Part shown: piece after piece, positions 28,571-38,345 of the stretch
Numbering within the stretch: position 1 is the stretch's first letter
How the letters are laid out: each line of letters starts with the position of its first letter
Assembly: GCF_014651935.1 (NCBI RefSeq)
Contig: NZ_BMXV01000008.1
Coordinates: 143,528 to 207,527 of the forward strand
Reading direction: 5' to 3'
Length of the DNA: 64,000 nucleotides
From: Marinobacter zhanjiangensis
Lineage (GTDB): Bacteria; Pseudomonadota; Gammaproteobacteria; Pseudomonadales; Oleiphilaceae
Translations under genes and position numbers: made by a program
Notes under the pieces: generated by a model
What the model was told of the DNA's origin: nothing
Databases searched by the model: none
Seen by the model: the letters and a program-made list of their open reading frames with translations, nothing else

Positions 28571-29872
28571 ATGCAAAAAACCGTCGTCAGCCTTTCGTCA
28601 TTGATTGTGAGTATCATCCTGCTTATCGTCGGCAACGCCTACCTGATGACCCTGCTCGGGTTGAGGCTCAGTCTCGAGGAATTCAGTGCCAGCGTGATCG
28701 GCTGGATACTCGCCTTCTACTCCATCGGCTTTGTGGCCGGCACGCTTTACGCCGGACGCATTATCGAAAAGGTTGGCCACATACGGGCGTTTGCAGTTTT
28801 TGCGGCGGTGCTGGCAGCGTCGATTCTGATCTACCCAATGGCGGTCGAATCCTACCTCTGGGGCTTCCTGCGGGCCTTGGGCGGCTTCATGATGGCCGGC
28901 CTGATGATCGTCATGGAAAGCTGGTTCAGCAGCAAGGCCGACAACCGCAGCCGTGCCAGCCTGTTCGCCATCTATCAGATCATTTTCTTCCTTTCCACAG
29001 CCGGCGGCCAGGTGCTGATCCGGGTGGCTGATCCGGCGGGCTTTATTCCGTTCTCGCTGGCTACCATCCTGGTGGTGCTGGCACTGACCCCCCTGTCGAT
29101 GACCCGCCGGGAATCACCAACCATTTCCAGGGGAGAGCGCCTGTCACTACGCAAGCTCTATGGCAAGTCTCCCACCGGCACCCTGGGCGCGCTGATCGCC
29201 GGGCTGCTGATCAGCGCCTTTTACGCCATGGGCCCGGTGTATGCCAACCGTATCGGCCTGAACCTTGAACAGCTCTCCAACTTCATGGCATCCGCCATCG
29301 TCGCCGCCATGCTGCTGGCCTGGCCCATCGGCCGCTTGTGCGACCACTTTGACCGTTACCGGGTCATGCTGGTCGCGGCCATTTTTGCGGCTGCCTGCAG
29401 TCTGATCGCGGCACTTGTCGGCCACATCAATATGGTCGTGCTGGTATTGTTTGTCGGGCTCTATATGGGAATCAGCGCCGCCATCTATCCTATCGCTGTT
29501 GCTATCACCAATGACCTGATGGAAACGCATCAGGTCACTGCCGCCAGTACCGCACTGCTGCTGAGCTACGGCCTGGGCAGCATCGTTGGCCCGCTGCTCA
29601 GCGCGCTGTTCATGGACCTGCTCGGGCCCCGCGGCCTGTTCGTCAGTAACGCGCTTATGCTCGGGGCGCTGATCCTGTTCATGGTCGCCGGGCCAAAACG
29701 CCGCCATCCGACGGTGGAAGAGCAGGAGCATTACTACCCGACCATGCCGGAAGCCGCGCTGGGTGTTGATGAACTTGATCCCCGAAACACCGGATTTCAG
29801 GAAGCTGCTGAATCCGATAGCGGGAACGACGCGAAAGCGGAAGGTAACGGACCGGGTACCAGCAGCCCCTGA
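28571..29872 (+). CDS. MFS transporter (YcaD-like)
   Basis: 433 residues with twelve predicted membrane helices in two halves separated by a cytoplasmic loop (SMTRRESPTISRGERLSL). The pattern SIGFVAGTLYAGRIIEKVGHIR carries the MFS loop 2-3 signature in GRIIEKVGH form. The hydrophilic acidic C-terminus (about residues 380-433) is typical of this clade. Substrate cannot be assigned. The ribosome-binding site is weak. It lies 144 bases after amrS and is probably independent. Confidence 0.88.
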   Translation: MQKTVVSLSSLIVSIILLIVGNAYLMTLLGLRLSLEEFSASVIGWILAFYSIGFVAGTLYAGRIIEKVGHIRAFAVFAAVLAASILIYPMAVESYLWGFLRALGGFMMAGLMIVMESWFSSKADNRSRASLFAIYQIIFFLSTAGGQVLIRVADPAGFIPFSLATILVVLALTPLSMTRRESPTISRGERLSLRKLYGKSPTGTLGALIAGLLISAFYAMGPVYANRIGLNLEQLSNFMASAIVAAMLLAWPIGRLCDHFDRYRVMLVAAIFAAACSLIAALVGHINMVVLVLFVGLYMGISAAIYPIAVAITNDLMETHQVTAASTALLLSYGLGSIVGPLLSALFMDLLGPRGLFVSNALMLGALILFMVAGPKRRHPTVEEQEHYYPTMPEAALGVDELDPRNTGFQEAAESDSGNDAKAEGNGPGTSSP

Positions 29873-30048
29873 CAGAGGTCTTCTGTTGTTGTGCAGCCGG
29901 ACTGGCGATTACTGAACCCCCGGGCGAGACACCTCATTGCCGGCGTAGCCAGATTCACGACCCTGGCGACTGAACGTCGGGTGACACATTGTCTGCTATA
30001 TTTCGTATCAAGGGTTGCAGACATTCTGATCATTCGCGAGGAGAGCCT

Positions 30049-30597
30049 ATGGGACATATCATCGCAGCGCGCCTGGAGACCCAGGAAAACGCGGAAGAAC
30101 TCGCCAACGCCATTCAGGGTCTGGGCATCGCCCACGACAAGGTGTCTGTTTTTTATGTCAACCCTGAAGGTCAGCACCATCTGTTGCCGGAAGGGGGTGA
30201 CAAGAGTTCATCCCCTGGCGCATCCAGGGCCGCCAGGGGAGCCTGGGTCGGAGGCGGCATCGGTGCGGCCGCCGGCGCAGCAGCAGGCTCCGTCGCCGGA
30301 CCAGCAGGTGCCGTCGCCGGTGCCGGTGTGGGGGCCTATACCGGTTCCCTGGCCGGTGCTGTCAGCAAGACCGACAACGAGGCCGAGGCTGCAGACAAGG
30401 CTGACGAAGACACTCCGGTTGTGGACCGCAAGGCCGGAATTCATGTCGCTGTCGAGGTTGACCGCAAAACCCGGCAGGACGTTGTGACACTGATACGGCA
30501 ACACGACGGCGAGCAGATAGAGGAGGCACAGGGGCAGATCAAAAAGGGTGAGTGGGTCGACTTTGATCCAACAGAGCCCGTGCGTCTGGTGACCTGA
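30049..30597 (+). CDS. glycine-zipper protein of unknown function
   Basis: 182 residues from the ATG at 30049 with GGAGAG upstream; the longer frame from 29989 adds 20 residues without support. Residues 1-45 resemble the fold of general-stress 17M-type proteins (HIIAARLETQENAEELANAI). A glycine/alanine-rich stretch (about residues 66-105, GGGIGAAAGAAAG) is a glycine zipper likely to insert into a membrane. An ISBP-like motif, AVEVDRKTRQDVVTLIRQHD, follows. A role in envelope stress is only a guess. Stand-alone gene. Confidence 0.72.
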   Translation: MGHIIAARLETQENAEELANAIQGLGIAHDKVSVFYVNPEGQHHLLPEGGDKSSSPGASRAARGAWVGGGIGAAAGAAAGSVAGPAGAVAGAGVGAYTGSLAGAVSKTDNEAEAADKADEDTPVVDRKAGIHVAVEVDRKTRQDVVTLIRQHDGEQIEEAQGQIKKGEWVDFDPTEPVRLVT

Positions 30598-30732
30598 ACA
30601 AGATCAGGCAGGATCCGCGAGGGTGTACAGATACCCCCGTACCGCCCCGCTGTAATGGGGGCACGGTCAACCAGAGCGGCCCTTCCCTCTTTGATTGACC
30701 CTGCCCACCGCCACTTTCGGTCTGCTCCGGGA

Positions 30733-31431
30733 TTATTGCTGCGCCGGTGTCGGCCGCACCAGAATCTCGTTGACATCGACATGGGCGGGCTGAGCCAGTG
30801 CGTAGGTAACGGCGCGGGCAATGTCCTCCGGTGCCAGAGCATTGTCCGGGCGCTCGTCGAAAAAGGGCGTGTCCACCATGCCCGGCTCAATCAGTGTGAC
30901 GCGCATTCCGCTGCCGCGGATTTCCTCCCGCACACCATAACCAATGGCCGACACCGCCCACTTGCTGGCGCTGTACATGGAACCGGGAATGGTGGCGCGA
31001 CCGGCGGCGGAACCGGTGATCAGGATATGCCCCCGGGACTCCTTCAGCGCCGGCATGCACACCTGCAGGGTAATGCCCACACCAAGGATGTTGGTCAGAA
31101 TCATGTCTTTCCAGACATCAGGGTCAGCACCGGAAAAACCACCAGGTTCGCCACCACGACCGGCATTGGCAAACACCGCATCGATCCGGCCGAAAGCCGC
31201 CAGTGTCTTTTCCACCATGGCTTTCTGGTCCGCCACGGACTGTACGTCGCAGGCAGTGATGGCAACCCGCTCGTCGCCGCCAAGTTCCTTCTGCAATGCC
31301 TGCAGCTTGTCTTCAGAGCGGGCCGCCAGCATCAGCCGGTAGCCATCTGCAGCGGCTGCCCGGGCGGTTTCCGCGCCAATACCGGATGATGCGCCGGTGA
31401 TCACCAGCACGGGGTCGTTGGACTGAGCCAT
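30733..31431 (-). CDS. SDR family oxidoreductase
   Basis: 232 residues with GGAGG before the ATG. The nucleotide-binding motif TGASSGIG is at residues 13-20, NAG in the usual place (FANAGRGG), and the catalytic Ser-Tyr-Lys appears as GS...YSASKWA. These classical short-chain dehydrogenases oxidise or reduce alcohol/carbonyl groups with NAD(P). Substrate unknown; members of this branch often reduce 3-hydroxy acids such as serine or 3-hydroxypropionate. Confidence 0.9.
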   Translation of the reverse strand: MAQSNDPVLVITGASSGIGAETARAAAADGYRLMLAARSEDKLQALQKELGGDERVAITACDVQSVADQKAMVEKTLAAFGRIDAVFANAGRGGEPGGFSGADPDVWKDMILTNILGVGITLQVCMPALKESRGHILITGSAAGRATIPGSMYSASKWAVSAIGYGVREEIRGSGMRVTLIEPGMVDTPFFDERPDNALAPEDIARAVTYALAQPAHVDVNEILVRPTPAQQ

Positions 31432-31666
31432 GAAATTTCCTCCTCGTTCAATCTTGAGTGTGGGTTACAGCTTCGGTCACCCAGACCCTTACGTCCAGAA
31501 GATGGTACGGATTTCAGGAACTGTGCAAAAAGTATAACTGCTGTGTGCTTATCGCTAGACTGAATGGACAAGGCCGTTGTCGCTCCATCGGAAAAAGATT
31601 GACCCGACAGGGCTGGTGGTTACGTAAATATGTGAATGGAACGGTACCCATTACAAGGAGACTGGA

Positions 31667-32404
31667 ATGAGGCTGACCGCTGCTTTGCTTTACTGGATTT
31701 TCCTGTCGGCAAGCGTCAGCGTCGCCGAAGAACGTACCCTGACAATGGTGGCCGACAAGTGGTGCCCTTTCAATTGCAGTGATACCCCTGACCACCGCGG
31801 GATCCTCGTGGAGCGAGCGGCCACCGCCCTGGCCGGAGAAGGGATCCGGATAAACTATATTGAAATGCCCTGGAGTCGGGCCATTGTCGGAGTGCGGGAG
31901 GGCACCTACGACGCTATCGTCGGCACCGGCCGCACCGAAACGCCGGATTTCCATTTTCCGGCACAACCGCTGGCAACGGCCCGCCACAGTTTCTTTACGC
32001 TCGCCTCTGCCAGCTGGCAATACGACGGTCTCGAATCCCTTGAGGAGGTCCGTATCGGTGTTATCCAGGACTATTCCTATGGCGGACTGTATGAAGCCTA
32101 TATCGAACCCCATCAGGGGGATATCGACCGCCTCGCCATTCTGAGGGGGGACAGGGTTCTGCCCCGGCTGGTCAGAATGCTGAAACTCGGCCGGATCGAT
32201 GCCCTGGTCGCAGAAGAAAGGGTGCTGGACTACTACTTCATTTCCAGGGGCCTGGTGAATCCCCTGCGGCATGCCGGACTTGCCGGCACAGAGCCGCTAT
32301 ACGTGGCTTTTTCACCGGCCCTGGACGATGGCAGGGCGTTGGCGGAATCCCTGGATCGGGGTGTGGCCAGCTTGCACCAGGCTCCCGGAGAACACCATCG
32401 CTGA
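31667..32404 (+). CDS. periplasmic solute-binding protein (ABC transporter substrate-binding family 3-like)
   Basis: 245 residues with AAGGAG seven bases before the ATG and a signal peptide (to about VAEE, residue 20). The domain pattern is that of polar-amino-acid-type binding proteins: LTMVADKWCPFNC near the N-terminus, then NYIEMPWSRAIVGVREGTYDAIVG, and the crossover motif RIGVIQDYSYGG. No permease or ATPase lies beside it, so it may serve a distant transporter or a sensor; it is convergent with the chemoreceptor gene. Confidence 0.85.
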   Translation: MRLTAALLYWIFLSASVSVAEERTLTMVADKWCPFNCSDTPDHRGILVERAATALAGEGIRINYIEMPWSRAIVGVREGTYDAIVGTGRTETPDFHFPAQPLATARHSFFTLASASWQYDGLESLEEVRIGVIQDYSYGGLYEAYIEPHQGDIDRLAILRGDRVLPRLVRMLKLGRIDALVAEERVLDYYFISRGLVNPLRHAGLAGTEPLYVAFSPALDDGRALAESLDRGVASLHQAPGEHHR

Positions 32405-32518
32405 CACCGCTCTGCCTGCCGGCATTCCTGATCGTGACCCGCAGACAGACACGGAAGGCCCATGGACATGACCACAGCGTTCAGGGTCTGGCTTGGCCAG
32501 CGACACCCTCTGGCCCGG

Positions 32519-34411
32519 TCAGGATAACCGGAAGCCGGAGGATGTCTGATTCAGCGTTCCGGAGCAGTCCCCGAGTGCCCGCGCATGGTTCTCCAGGTGC
32601 CCCCGGATCGAACGGGACTCCAGAGCGTGGCCGTGAATATGCTCCACCTTCTGGGCAATTTCCTCGGTGGTGCTGGAAATACCCTCCACAGAACTGACCA
32701 CCTGCTCCATATCCCCGGCCAGGGACTGGATGGATACGGTGATGCGCTCGATGACCGACACCGCCTCGCCAGCGCTCTTCTCGCCGGAACTGGCCTGTTG
32801 CAGACCCTGTTCCATCAATGAGGCGATTTCCCGGGTTTCCCGGTTCAGGGCCTCAACAATGTCAGCGATACCACTGGTAGCCGAGACTGTTTTTTCTGCC
32901 AGTGACCGCACTTCATCAGCGACTACCGAGAAGCCCCGCCCTGCCTCACCGGCTCTGGCCGCCTCGATGGCCGCATTGAGTGCCAGCAGATTGGTTTGTT
33001 CGGCCAGTCCATTGATAGTGCCGACAATGGTATTCACCTTCTCGCCGGTTTTACTGAGGCTTTCCACCTGCTCGTGGGTCTGACGAATCTTCCGCGACAG
33101 GTCCTGCATCACCTCGCCATTGCTGCGAACCACCTGGGCGCCCTGCTGGGCGGCTTCATTGGCTTCCCGTGTGGAATGGTTGACCGTATTGGTCAGCTTG
33201 GCGATGTCTGCAGCGGTATGGGAAATTTCCTGCACGGCGGCGGCTGCCTGTTCTGTCTGTGCCTCTACCTGTTCGCCGTTGCTGCTCATCTGGCTGACCA
33301 GATCCTGCAGCTCACCCTGAAGGCGGGACAGGTCGCGGTTGCCATCAAGCACTTCCCTTATCACCCCGGACACATCGTCGACCATCTGATTGGATGCGCT
33401 GCCAAGGGCGTTGAACTCGTCATTGGGGTTGTGGCCCACTCGCAATCGCTGGCTCAGATCACCCCCGGCCACCCGCGAAAGCAGACCGACAGCATCGTGT
33501 AACCGGCTGACCAGGGTACGGGACGCCTGGGTCAGGGTGACCACCAGAAACATCAGCACCACCGCTGAAACAATAATGATCAACCACGCCGACGCACTCC
33601 TTGCCTGTTCCGCACTGGCAATGGTCCGGGCAATCAGACCGCTTTCCAGGGACTGGTTCTGGCTCTCGATCATGGCTTCCAGGTCGGCGCCCAGTTTGGC
33701 CAGTCGCTGCTCGGTATCACGGATGCTATTGATCTGGTTCTCGGCCCGCTCAAAGGCATCGGAAAACGCACTGACCGCCAGCCCCAGGTCGTTCTCCTCC
33801 CAGTCCATGCTGACAATGACTTCCTGCATGCCCGCAATGGCCTGATTGGTCTGCTCCGCCGATGCCGGCGTGAAGTTGTTGAGGTAGTCGGAGTAGGCCG
33901 TCATGGCGAGCTCAATATCCTCGTCCATGATCGAAATGCTGATTTCCCGCAAGCCCTCATCCATCGCGCTGGTCAGGTCACCATGAATGCCCTCCGATGA
34001 ACTCAGACCCAGCGTCTGACGGTGCTCCAGCCACTGCCGGCGAAGCTCCACATACTGGCCAATCCGTTCCTCGATCTGCGCGGCCATCGACCGGATCTGC
34101 TCATCGGCAATACTGTCCGTCAGGCTCACCAGCTCATCGGCCTGCTGCCTCAGGGCGTCCAGCAGCTGTTGATAGCGTTCCGCGTCATCGGTATCCAGAT
34201 CAGCGCTCAGGCTTTCCGCCTTCAGCCACTCGTTCCAAAGGGTGAGAGAGGCGTTTTCGTAGGCATTGGCGACGGACCGGGCTTCATAGGACTCCGACAC
34301 CTGGTCCAGACCACGCAAGGCCGCCAGTGCCACCAGAACCAGCCCGACAAGGGTAGCCCCGATCAATAACCAGAATTTCTGCCGCCACGACAGGGAAAGC
34401 ATACGCTTCAC
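32519..34411 (-). CDS. methyl-accepting chemotaxis protein
   Basis: 630 residues from a GTG at 34411 (AGGAG lies eight bases upstream). Layout: membrane helix 1 (about 12-32), a periplasmic helical sensor domain to about 270, membrane helix 2 (about 275-297), HAMP (about 298-350), and the signalling hairpin with the highly conserved tip [19 protein letters not shown]. Conserved methylation-helix repeats flank it. It should relay an external signal to CheA/CheW. The sensor region resembles four-helix-bundle ligand domains; the ligand is unknown. Confidence 0.94.
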   Translation of the reverse strand: MKRMLSLSWRQKFWLLIGATLVGLVLVALAALRGLDQVSESYEARSVANAYENASLTLWNEWLKAESLSADLDTDDAERYQQLLDALRQQADELVSLTDSIADEQIRSMAAQIEERIGQYVELRRQWLEHRQTLGLSSSEGIHGDLTSAMDEGLREISISIMDEDIELAMTAYSDYLNNFTPASAEQTNQAIAGMQEVIVSMDWEENDLGLAVSAFSDAFERAENQINSIRDTEQRLAKLGADLEAMIESQNQSLESGLIARTIASAEQARSASAWLIIIVSAVVLMFLVVTLTQASRTLVSRLHDAVGLLSRVAGGDLSQRLRVGHNPNDEFNALGSASNQMVDDVSGVIREVLDGNRDLSRLQGELQDLVSQMSSNGEQVEAQTEQAAAAVQEISHTAADIAKLTNTVNHSTREANEAAQQGAQVVRSNGEVMQDLSRKIRQTHEQVESLSKTGEKVNTIVGTINGLAEQTNLLALNAAIEAARAGEAGRGFSVVADEVRSLAEKTVSATSGIADIVEALNRETREIASLMEQGLQQASSGEKSAGEAVSVIERITVSIQSLAGDMEQVVSSVEGISSTTEEIAQKVEHIHGHALESRSIRGHLENHARALGDCSGTLNQTSSGFRLS

Positions 34412-34562
34412 AGGGGGAACTCCTGATGCTCATCTTGTGAATGATACCTACTCTAATGCAGCGTAACGGCAGAGCCATTCTATTCTTGAAACAGTTTGTT
34501 GCCGAACTGTTGCTAACGTAATGGTCCGGTTTGGCGACCCGCTTTACGGAGGTGCCCGGTGC

Positions 34563-35240
34563 TTACTCGGCGAAGCCCAGAAAACGGGCCGTGTTGCTCA
34601 CCGGGCGCCGGCGCGAGACGACCGAATTGGCCACAAAATCGTCATCCGGCCAGCCCAGGGCAACGCATGTCAGAATGACCTGATCGTCGGGGATATTGGC
34701 CACTTCCCGCACCACCGGGCTCTGCATGATGCCCTGCCCGTTAATGACCGCCCCCAGGCCCCGGCTCCAGGCTGCCAGCACCAGACCGTAGGTCATCGCC
34801 CCGGTGTCAAAGTGAGCAATGGTATTGTTCAGAAGTTCCCGGTCAAAGCAGACGACCACCGACACCGGCGCGTCAAACTGACGAAAACCCCGCATGACCC
34901 AGTCCTGCCGGCGCCCTGCATCATCCCGCGCAATGCCCATGGCCTCGAACAACTGCACGGCAATTTCAACCTGGCGCTTGCGATGTTCACCCTGGTAAGC
35001 CCCGTGATCCTCGATTTCACGGCTGGGCGGCACGCCGCCGAGCATCCGCTCCGTGTTGCCCTGGCGGACTTTTTCGAGCGGCTCCCCGGTCAGCACATGC
35101 AGGTGCCAGGGCTGGGTATTCATCGAGGAGGGCGCGCGGTTTGCCAGCGCAATGACTTCTTCGAGAATGTCCCGGGACACGGGCTGATCGGTAAATCCGC
35201 GGATGGAGCGGCGTTCCTGTATGGCCTGATCAAGTTTCAT
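34563..35240 (-). CDS. nitroreductase family protein
   Basis: 225 residues. The start RRSIRGFTDQPVSRDILEEV and the ALANRAPSSMNTQPWHLHVLTG segment are the FMN-binding signature of the family, and the end EVANIPDDQVILTCVALGWPDD is the usual C-terminal element. Such enzymes reduce nitroaromatic compounds or quinones with NAD(P)H. Precise substrate is unclear; it could equally be an SagB/oxidoreductase relative. Stand-alone, divergent from no close gene. Confidence 0.9.
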   Translation of the reverse strand: MKLDQAIQERRSIRGFTDQPVSRDILEEVIALANRAPSSMNTQPWHLHVLTGEPLEKVRQGNTERMLGGVPPSREIEDHGAYQGEHRKRQVEIAVQLFEAMGIARDDAGRRQDWVMRGFRQFDAPVSVVVCFDRELLNNTIAHFDTGAMTYGLVLAAWSRGLGAVINGQGIMQSPVVREVANIPDDQVILTCVALGWPDDDFVANSVVSRRRPVSNTARFLGFAE

Positions 35241-35410
35241 CAGTAACCCTTTTGTAGGTTCATGGAGTGGCTTGTTGCCGTGAGCAAACCGGAAAGCTCT
35301 TGCTTGCCTGTCTGCCGATCAGGGGGGTGAGTATATACACCGCGGAAATGTCTGCTCAATGGTTCTGTCGCTGACATGGACTTATCTGACGACCATCAGA
35401 GACGACAGGC

Positions 35411-37387
35411 TCACTCCTCGTCGGGGGCTGCCCAGCTCTCACGCCCCAGTGCCACCACCCGGGCAAGCTCATCCTCCGGAACGTCGGTCAGGTCACCGGT
35501 TTCCAGCGGGTCATAGTGGAACGCATAAAGCCGGGAGGCGAACTCCGCAATGGGCAGGGATGCCTCCCCCCGGAACTCGCCATGGCCCCGGGTGGAGCAG
35601 GTTATGCCCTGCCCCCAGTCCTGGCCGCTGTCGTTGTTGGGATTGAAGAAATAGACCCTCATCTCGTTGCTCGGGCTGAGCCCGACCCGGAGGATGGTGA
35701 TGGCGTGGCGTCCGACAAACCGGGCTGCGCTGTCTGTCACGGCGATGCCCGCCGGCTGGGGGTGGATGAGGGGCATATTACCGTTGTAGTAGGGGTGATA
35801 GCTGGCGTAGAAGCAACTCACAAAGCCTTCATAGTCATTGATTTCGCCCGTGTGGATATCCGCCACCACCTGAAACTCATGGTTCACCCACCAGCCATAG
35901 AATTCCGGGTTGATCCAGCGGTGGGCGTCGTCGTCCCGGTCACTGCAGCGGCGCCACATCTCGCCGTACAGGCGGTCCATGTGGGGAATCAGGACAACGG
36001 AGACCGGGTCCACGTCGACGGGAGTTTCCTTGACCAGCCCCACCTCCAGGTCCTTCGACGACACCGGATGGCCTTCAAAGCGGGTCAGCACTTCGTTGTC
36101 CCGCGCCGCCCAGGCCAGCACCTGCAGGAGGTAATCCGCTTCGTTGGCCGCCCACAGGGACAGGCCGATGGCAGACTGGCAACTGGGGTTGTTGCCCTGC
36201 CCCACACCCAACGGCTGGCCCAGCAGGTTAAGTACGCCGGCAAGCAGATAGACCCGTGGTGGCCGGGCATCGCCGAACGCCTCCGTCAGGGTCCGGGCCG
36301 TTTCCGTGGAAAGCGTGAGCTTGATCTGGCGCCATAGGGCCTGGGCCACCGGAGGTGTGAACAGGGAGCCCCGTTCAAGCATCATGGTGAGCCCGTACAC
36401 CGCCTGACAGGTTTCCGGGTATATGGCCTCGTCGATCAGCGCATTGACCAGCTCGTTGTAGCAGTAGAGGTCGTCCAGCCCGGTCATGGTAAGCCCCAGC
36501 ACCGCCGGGATCAGGTCGTCCTGTCCGGTGGCGCGGAGATGGCGGACCATCACGGCGTGGTAGGGCGAAGCCAGGCCGGTATCGTGCATGCAACTGGCCA
36601 GACAGGCGGCTTCATTCGACAGCTCGGCATCCCCCATTTCCCACAGACGCTGTTGGTAAACGGGCAGCCCCGGGTCCTCCGCGCAGGCCGGCGACGGCGC
36701 ATACAGCGCCCGTACCAGGCGGGTGGCATCGCCCGTGCCCCGGGTCTTGATGTCCGGGTCATACAGGCACTTGGCGATCTGGCCGATCATGTCGCAGATG
36801 CTGTCTACCTGAACCGGGCCCTGGTCCAGCAGTCGCCAGACCTCGGCCACCAGGCTGTCCAGCAGGCTCTCGTAGCCAAGGTGCCCGATAAGATACTGGT
36901 AAAGCTGTTGCACCAGCAGGCCCATCTGCCTGGGGCGTTCGCGGTCCGCTTCGCTCATCTGGCCCGACAGCAGGTCAAGATTCAGCGCCATCACCTGGGT
37001 CAGGAAGTGCCGCGCCTGCTCTGAAGAAATACCGGGGTGGAAGTAGTCGCGGGAAGCCACCGCGAGCATGCGGATCTCGCTGATAGCTTCAACGATGGTG
37101 GTTACCTCGCCCGCTTCCCGCAACGACCGCTTGGCCAGTGCCGGCTGCAGGATGGACGGCTGGGCCCAGTCGCTGGTCCCGAAAATGCCGGCCGACTCCA
37201 TGGCCCGAACCCGCCGGTAGAGCGCGTCGAAGCCGCCCGGCATCAGCATCAGGCAGCGGGCATGCTCAAGCAGAGCCAGACTGGAGGACGTCGGATCCAC
37301 TCGCCGCGCCCGGTGGAACTCGTCCAGGGCGGCGTCAAATTGCCGTACCGCCGGCTCCAGCGCGGCATTCTCGTTCGGTTGGTCCAT
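35411..37387 (-). CDS. large uncharacterised protein with a possible papain-like C-terminal domain
   Basis: 658 residues with GGAGG upstream. I recognise no named family. The first two-thirds are helical with many short repeats of leucine-rich helices. The C-terminal part has a spacing reminiscent of papain-fold enzymes: C403 in GNNPSCQSA with Q397 upstream, H561 in VGRHAITILRVG, and N582 in VYFFNPNN, which could form a Cys-His-Asn triad with an oxyanion glutamine. This is inference from spacing. Rather acidic overall (ending AAPDEE), no signal peptide, no membrane helix, so it should be cytoplasmic. Confidence 0.75.
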   Translation of the reverse strand: MDQPNENAALEPAVRQFDAALDEFHRARRVDPTSSSLALLEHARCLMLMPGGFDALYRRVRAMESAGIFGTSDWAQPSILQPALAKRSLREAGEVTTIVEAISEIRMLAVASRDYFHPGISSEQARHFLTQVMALNLDLLSGQMSEADRERPRQMGLLVQQLYQYLIGHLGYESLLDSLVAEVWRLLDQGPVQVDSICDMIGQIAKCLYDPDIKTRGTGDATRLVRALYAPSPACAEDPGLPVYQQRLWEMGDAELSNEAACLASCMHDTGLASPYHAVMVRHLRATGQDDLIPAVLGLTMTGLDDLYCYNELVNALIDEAIYPETCQAVYGLTMMLERGSLFTPPVAQALWRQIKLTLSTETARTLTEAFGDARPPRVYLLAGVLNLLGQPLGVGQGNNPSCQSAIGLSLWAANEADYLLQVLAWAARDNEVLTRFEGHPVSSKDLEVGLVKETPVDVDPVSVVLIPHMDRLYGEMWRRCSDRDDDAHRWINPEFYGWWVNHEFQVVADIHTGEINDYEGFVSCFYASYHPYYNGNMPLIHPQPAGIAVTDSAARFVGRHAITILRVGLSPSNEMRVYFFNPNNDSGQDWGQGITCSTRGHGEFRGEASLPIAEFASRLYAFHYDPLETGDLTDVPEDELARVVALGRESWAAPDEE

Positions 37388-37595
37388 GGTGACCCGCTCC
37401 TCCTACGGTGCTGGCAGGTGTGTCAGATGATGCCTGACCCCGAAGTCTATCCCATAGCGCCGTCAGTCGCTGTCATAAAGTCCGCGAACAACCCGAAACG
37501 ACGCCTGCCACACACAAGGTAATCAGCACCTTCAGTGCATTCCCGGGCAGGGCCCAAAACCCGGAAGCGGTACCTTCGGGACCCTGTCTGATAGA

Positions 37596-38333
37596 ATGCA
37601 GCTCACTCTCCAGAGCAACCCGGACCTGTGTTTGAAACTCTCCCGCATCCTCAGCAACCAGAACGGTATCAGCCGCCAGCAGGCAAACCGGACCATTGCC
37701 TGCGGACACGTGCGGGTGGATGGACAGATCTGTACCGACGCCGCCCGGGAGGTCTCACGTTTCCAGAGCGTGGTGGTGGGCAGGCAGATACTCCAGCCGG
37801 GGGAACCGGCACACTACCTGATGTTGCACAAGCCGGCAGGGTACCTCAGCGCCACCCGGGATCCGGTCCATCCGACGGTCATGGAACTGGTACCACCAGA
37901 GCTACGGGGCCACCTTCACATTGCCGGACGACTGGACCGGGCCACAACGGGCCTGTTGATCCTCTCCAACGACGGCGGCTGGTCACGACGACTGACAGAG
38001 CCCCGGATCAAGATACCGAAAGTTTACCGGGTCACCACAGCTCACCCCATCGGCCAGGATGCGGCGCATCGATTTGCCGAGGGCCTGTGGTTCGCCCATG
38101 AGCAGCTGACCACCTCACCCGCAACCCTGGAGCCCCTGGCCCCCTGCGAGGCACGGGTGACGATTTTCGAAGGTCGCTACCATCAGGTGAAACGGATGTT
38201 TCATGCTGTCGGCAACCGGGTCACCAGGTTACACCGGGAGCGTATTGGCGGGATTGCCCTGCCGGACGACCTGCCGCCGGGCGCCTGCCGGAGCCTGACG
38301 CCAGCGGAGATCGGGTCTGTGCGGTCCCGTTGA
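37596..38333 (+). CDS. pseudouridine synthase, RsuA/RluB-like family
   Basis: 245 residues. An S4-type RNA-binding segment comes first (SRILSNQNGISRQQANRTIACGHVRVDGQ), then the catalytic domain with the aspartate in GRLDRATTGLLIL and the substrate motif VTIFEGRYHQVKRMFHAVGN. The family makes pseudouridine in ribosomal RNA; whether this one acts on 16S (RsuA) or 23S (RluB/E/F) cannot be told without comparison. Short N-terminus, but motifs are complete. Confidence 0.9.
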   Translation: MQLTLQSNPDLCLKLSRILSNQNGISRQQANRTIACGHVRVDGQICTDAAREVSRFQSVVVGRQILQPGEPAHYLMLHKPAGYLSATRDPVHPTVMELVPPELRGHLHIAGRLDRATTGLLILSNDGGWSRRLTEPRIKIPKVYRVTTAHPIGQDAAHRFAEGLWFAHEQLTTSPATLEPLAPCEARVTIFEGRYHQVKRMFHAVGNRVTRLHRERIGGIALPDDLPPGACRSLTPAEIGSVRSR

Positions 38334-38345
38334 ACAGCAGGGCGG

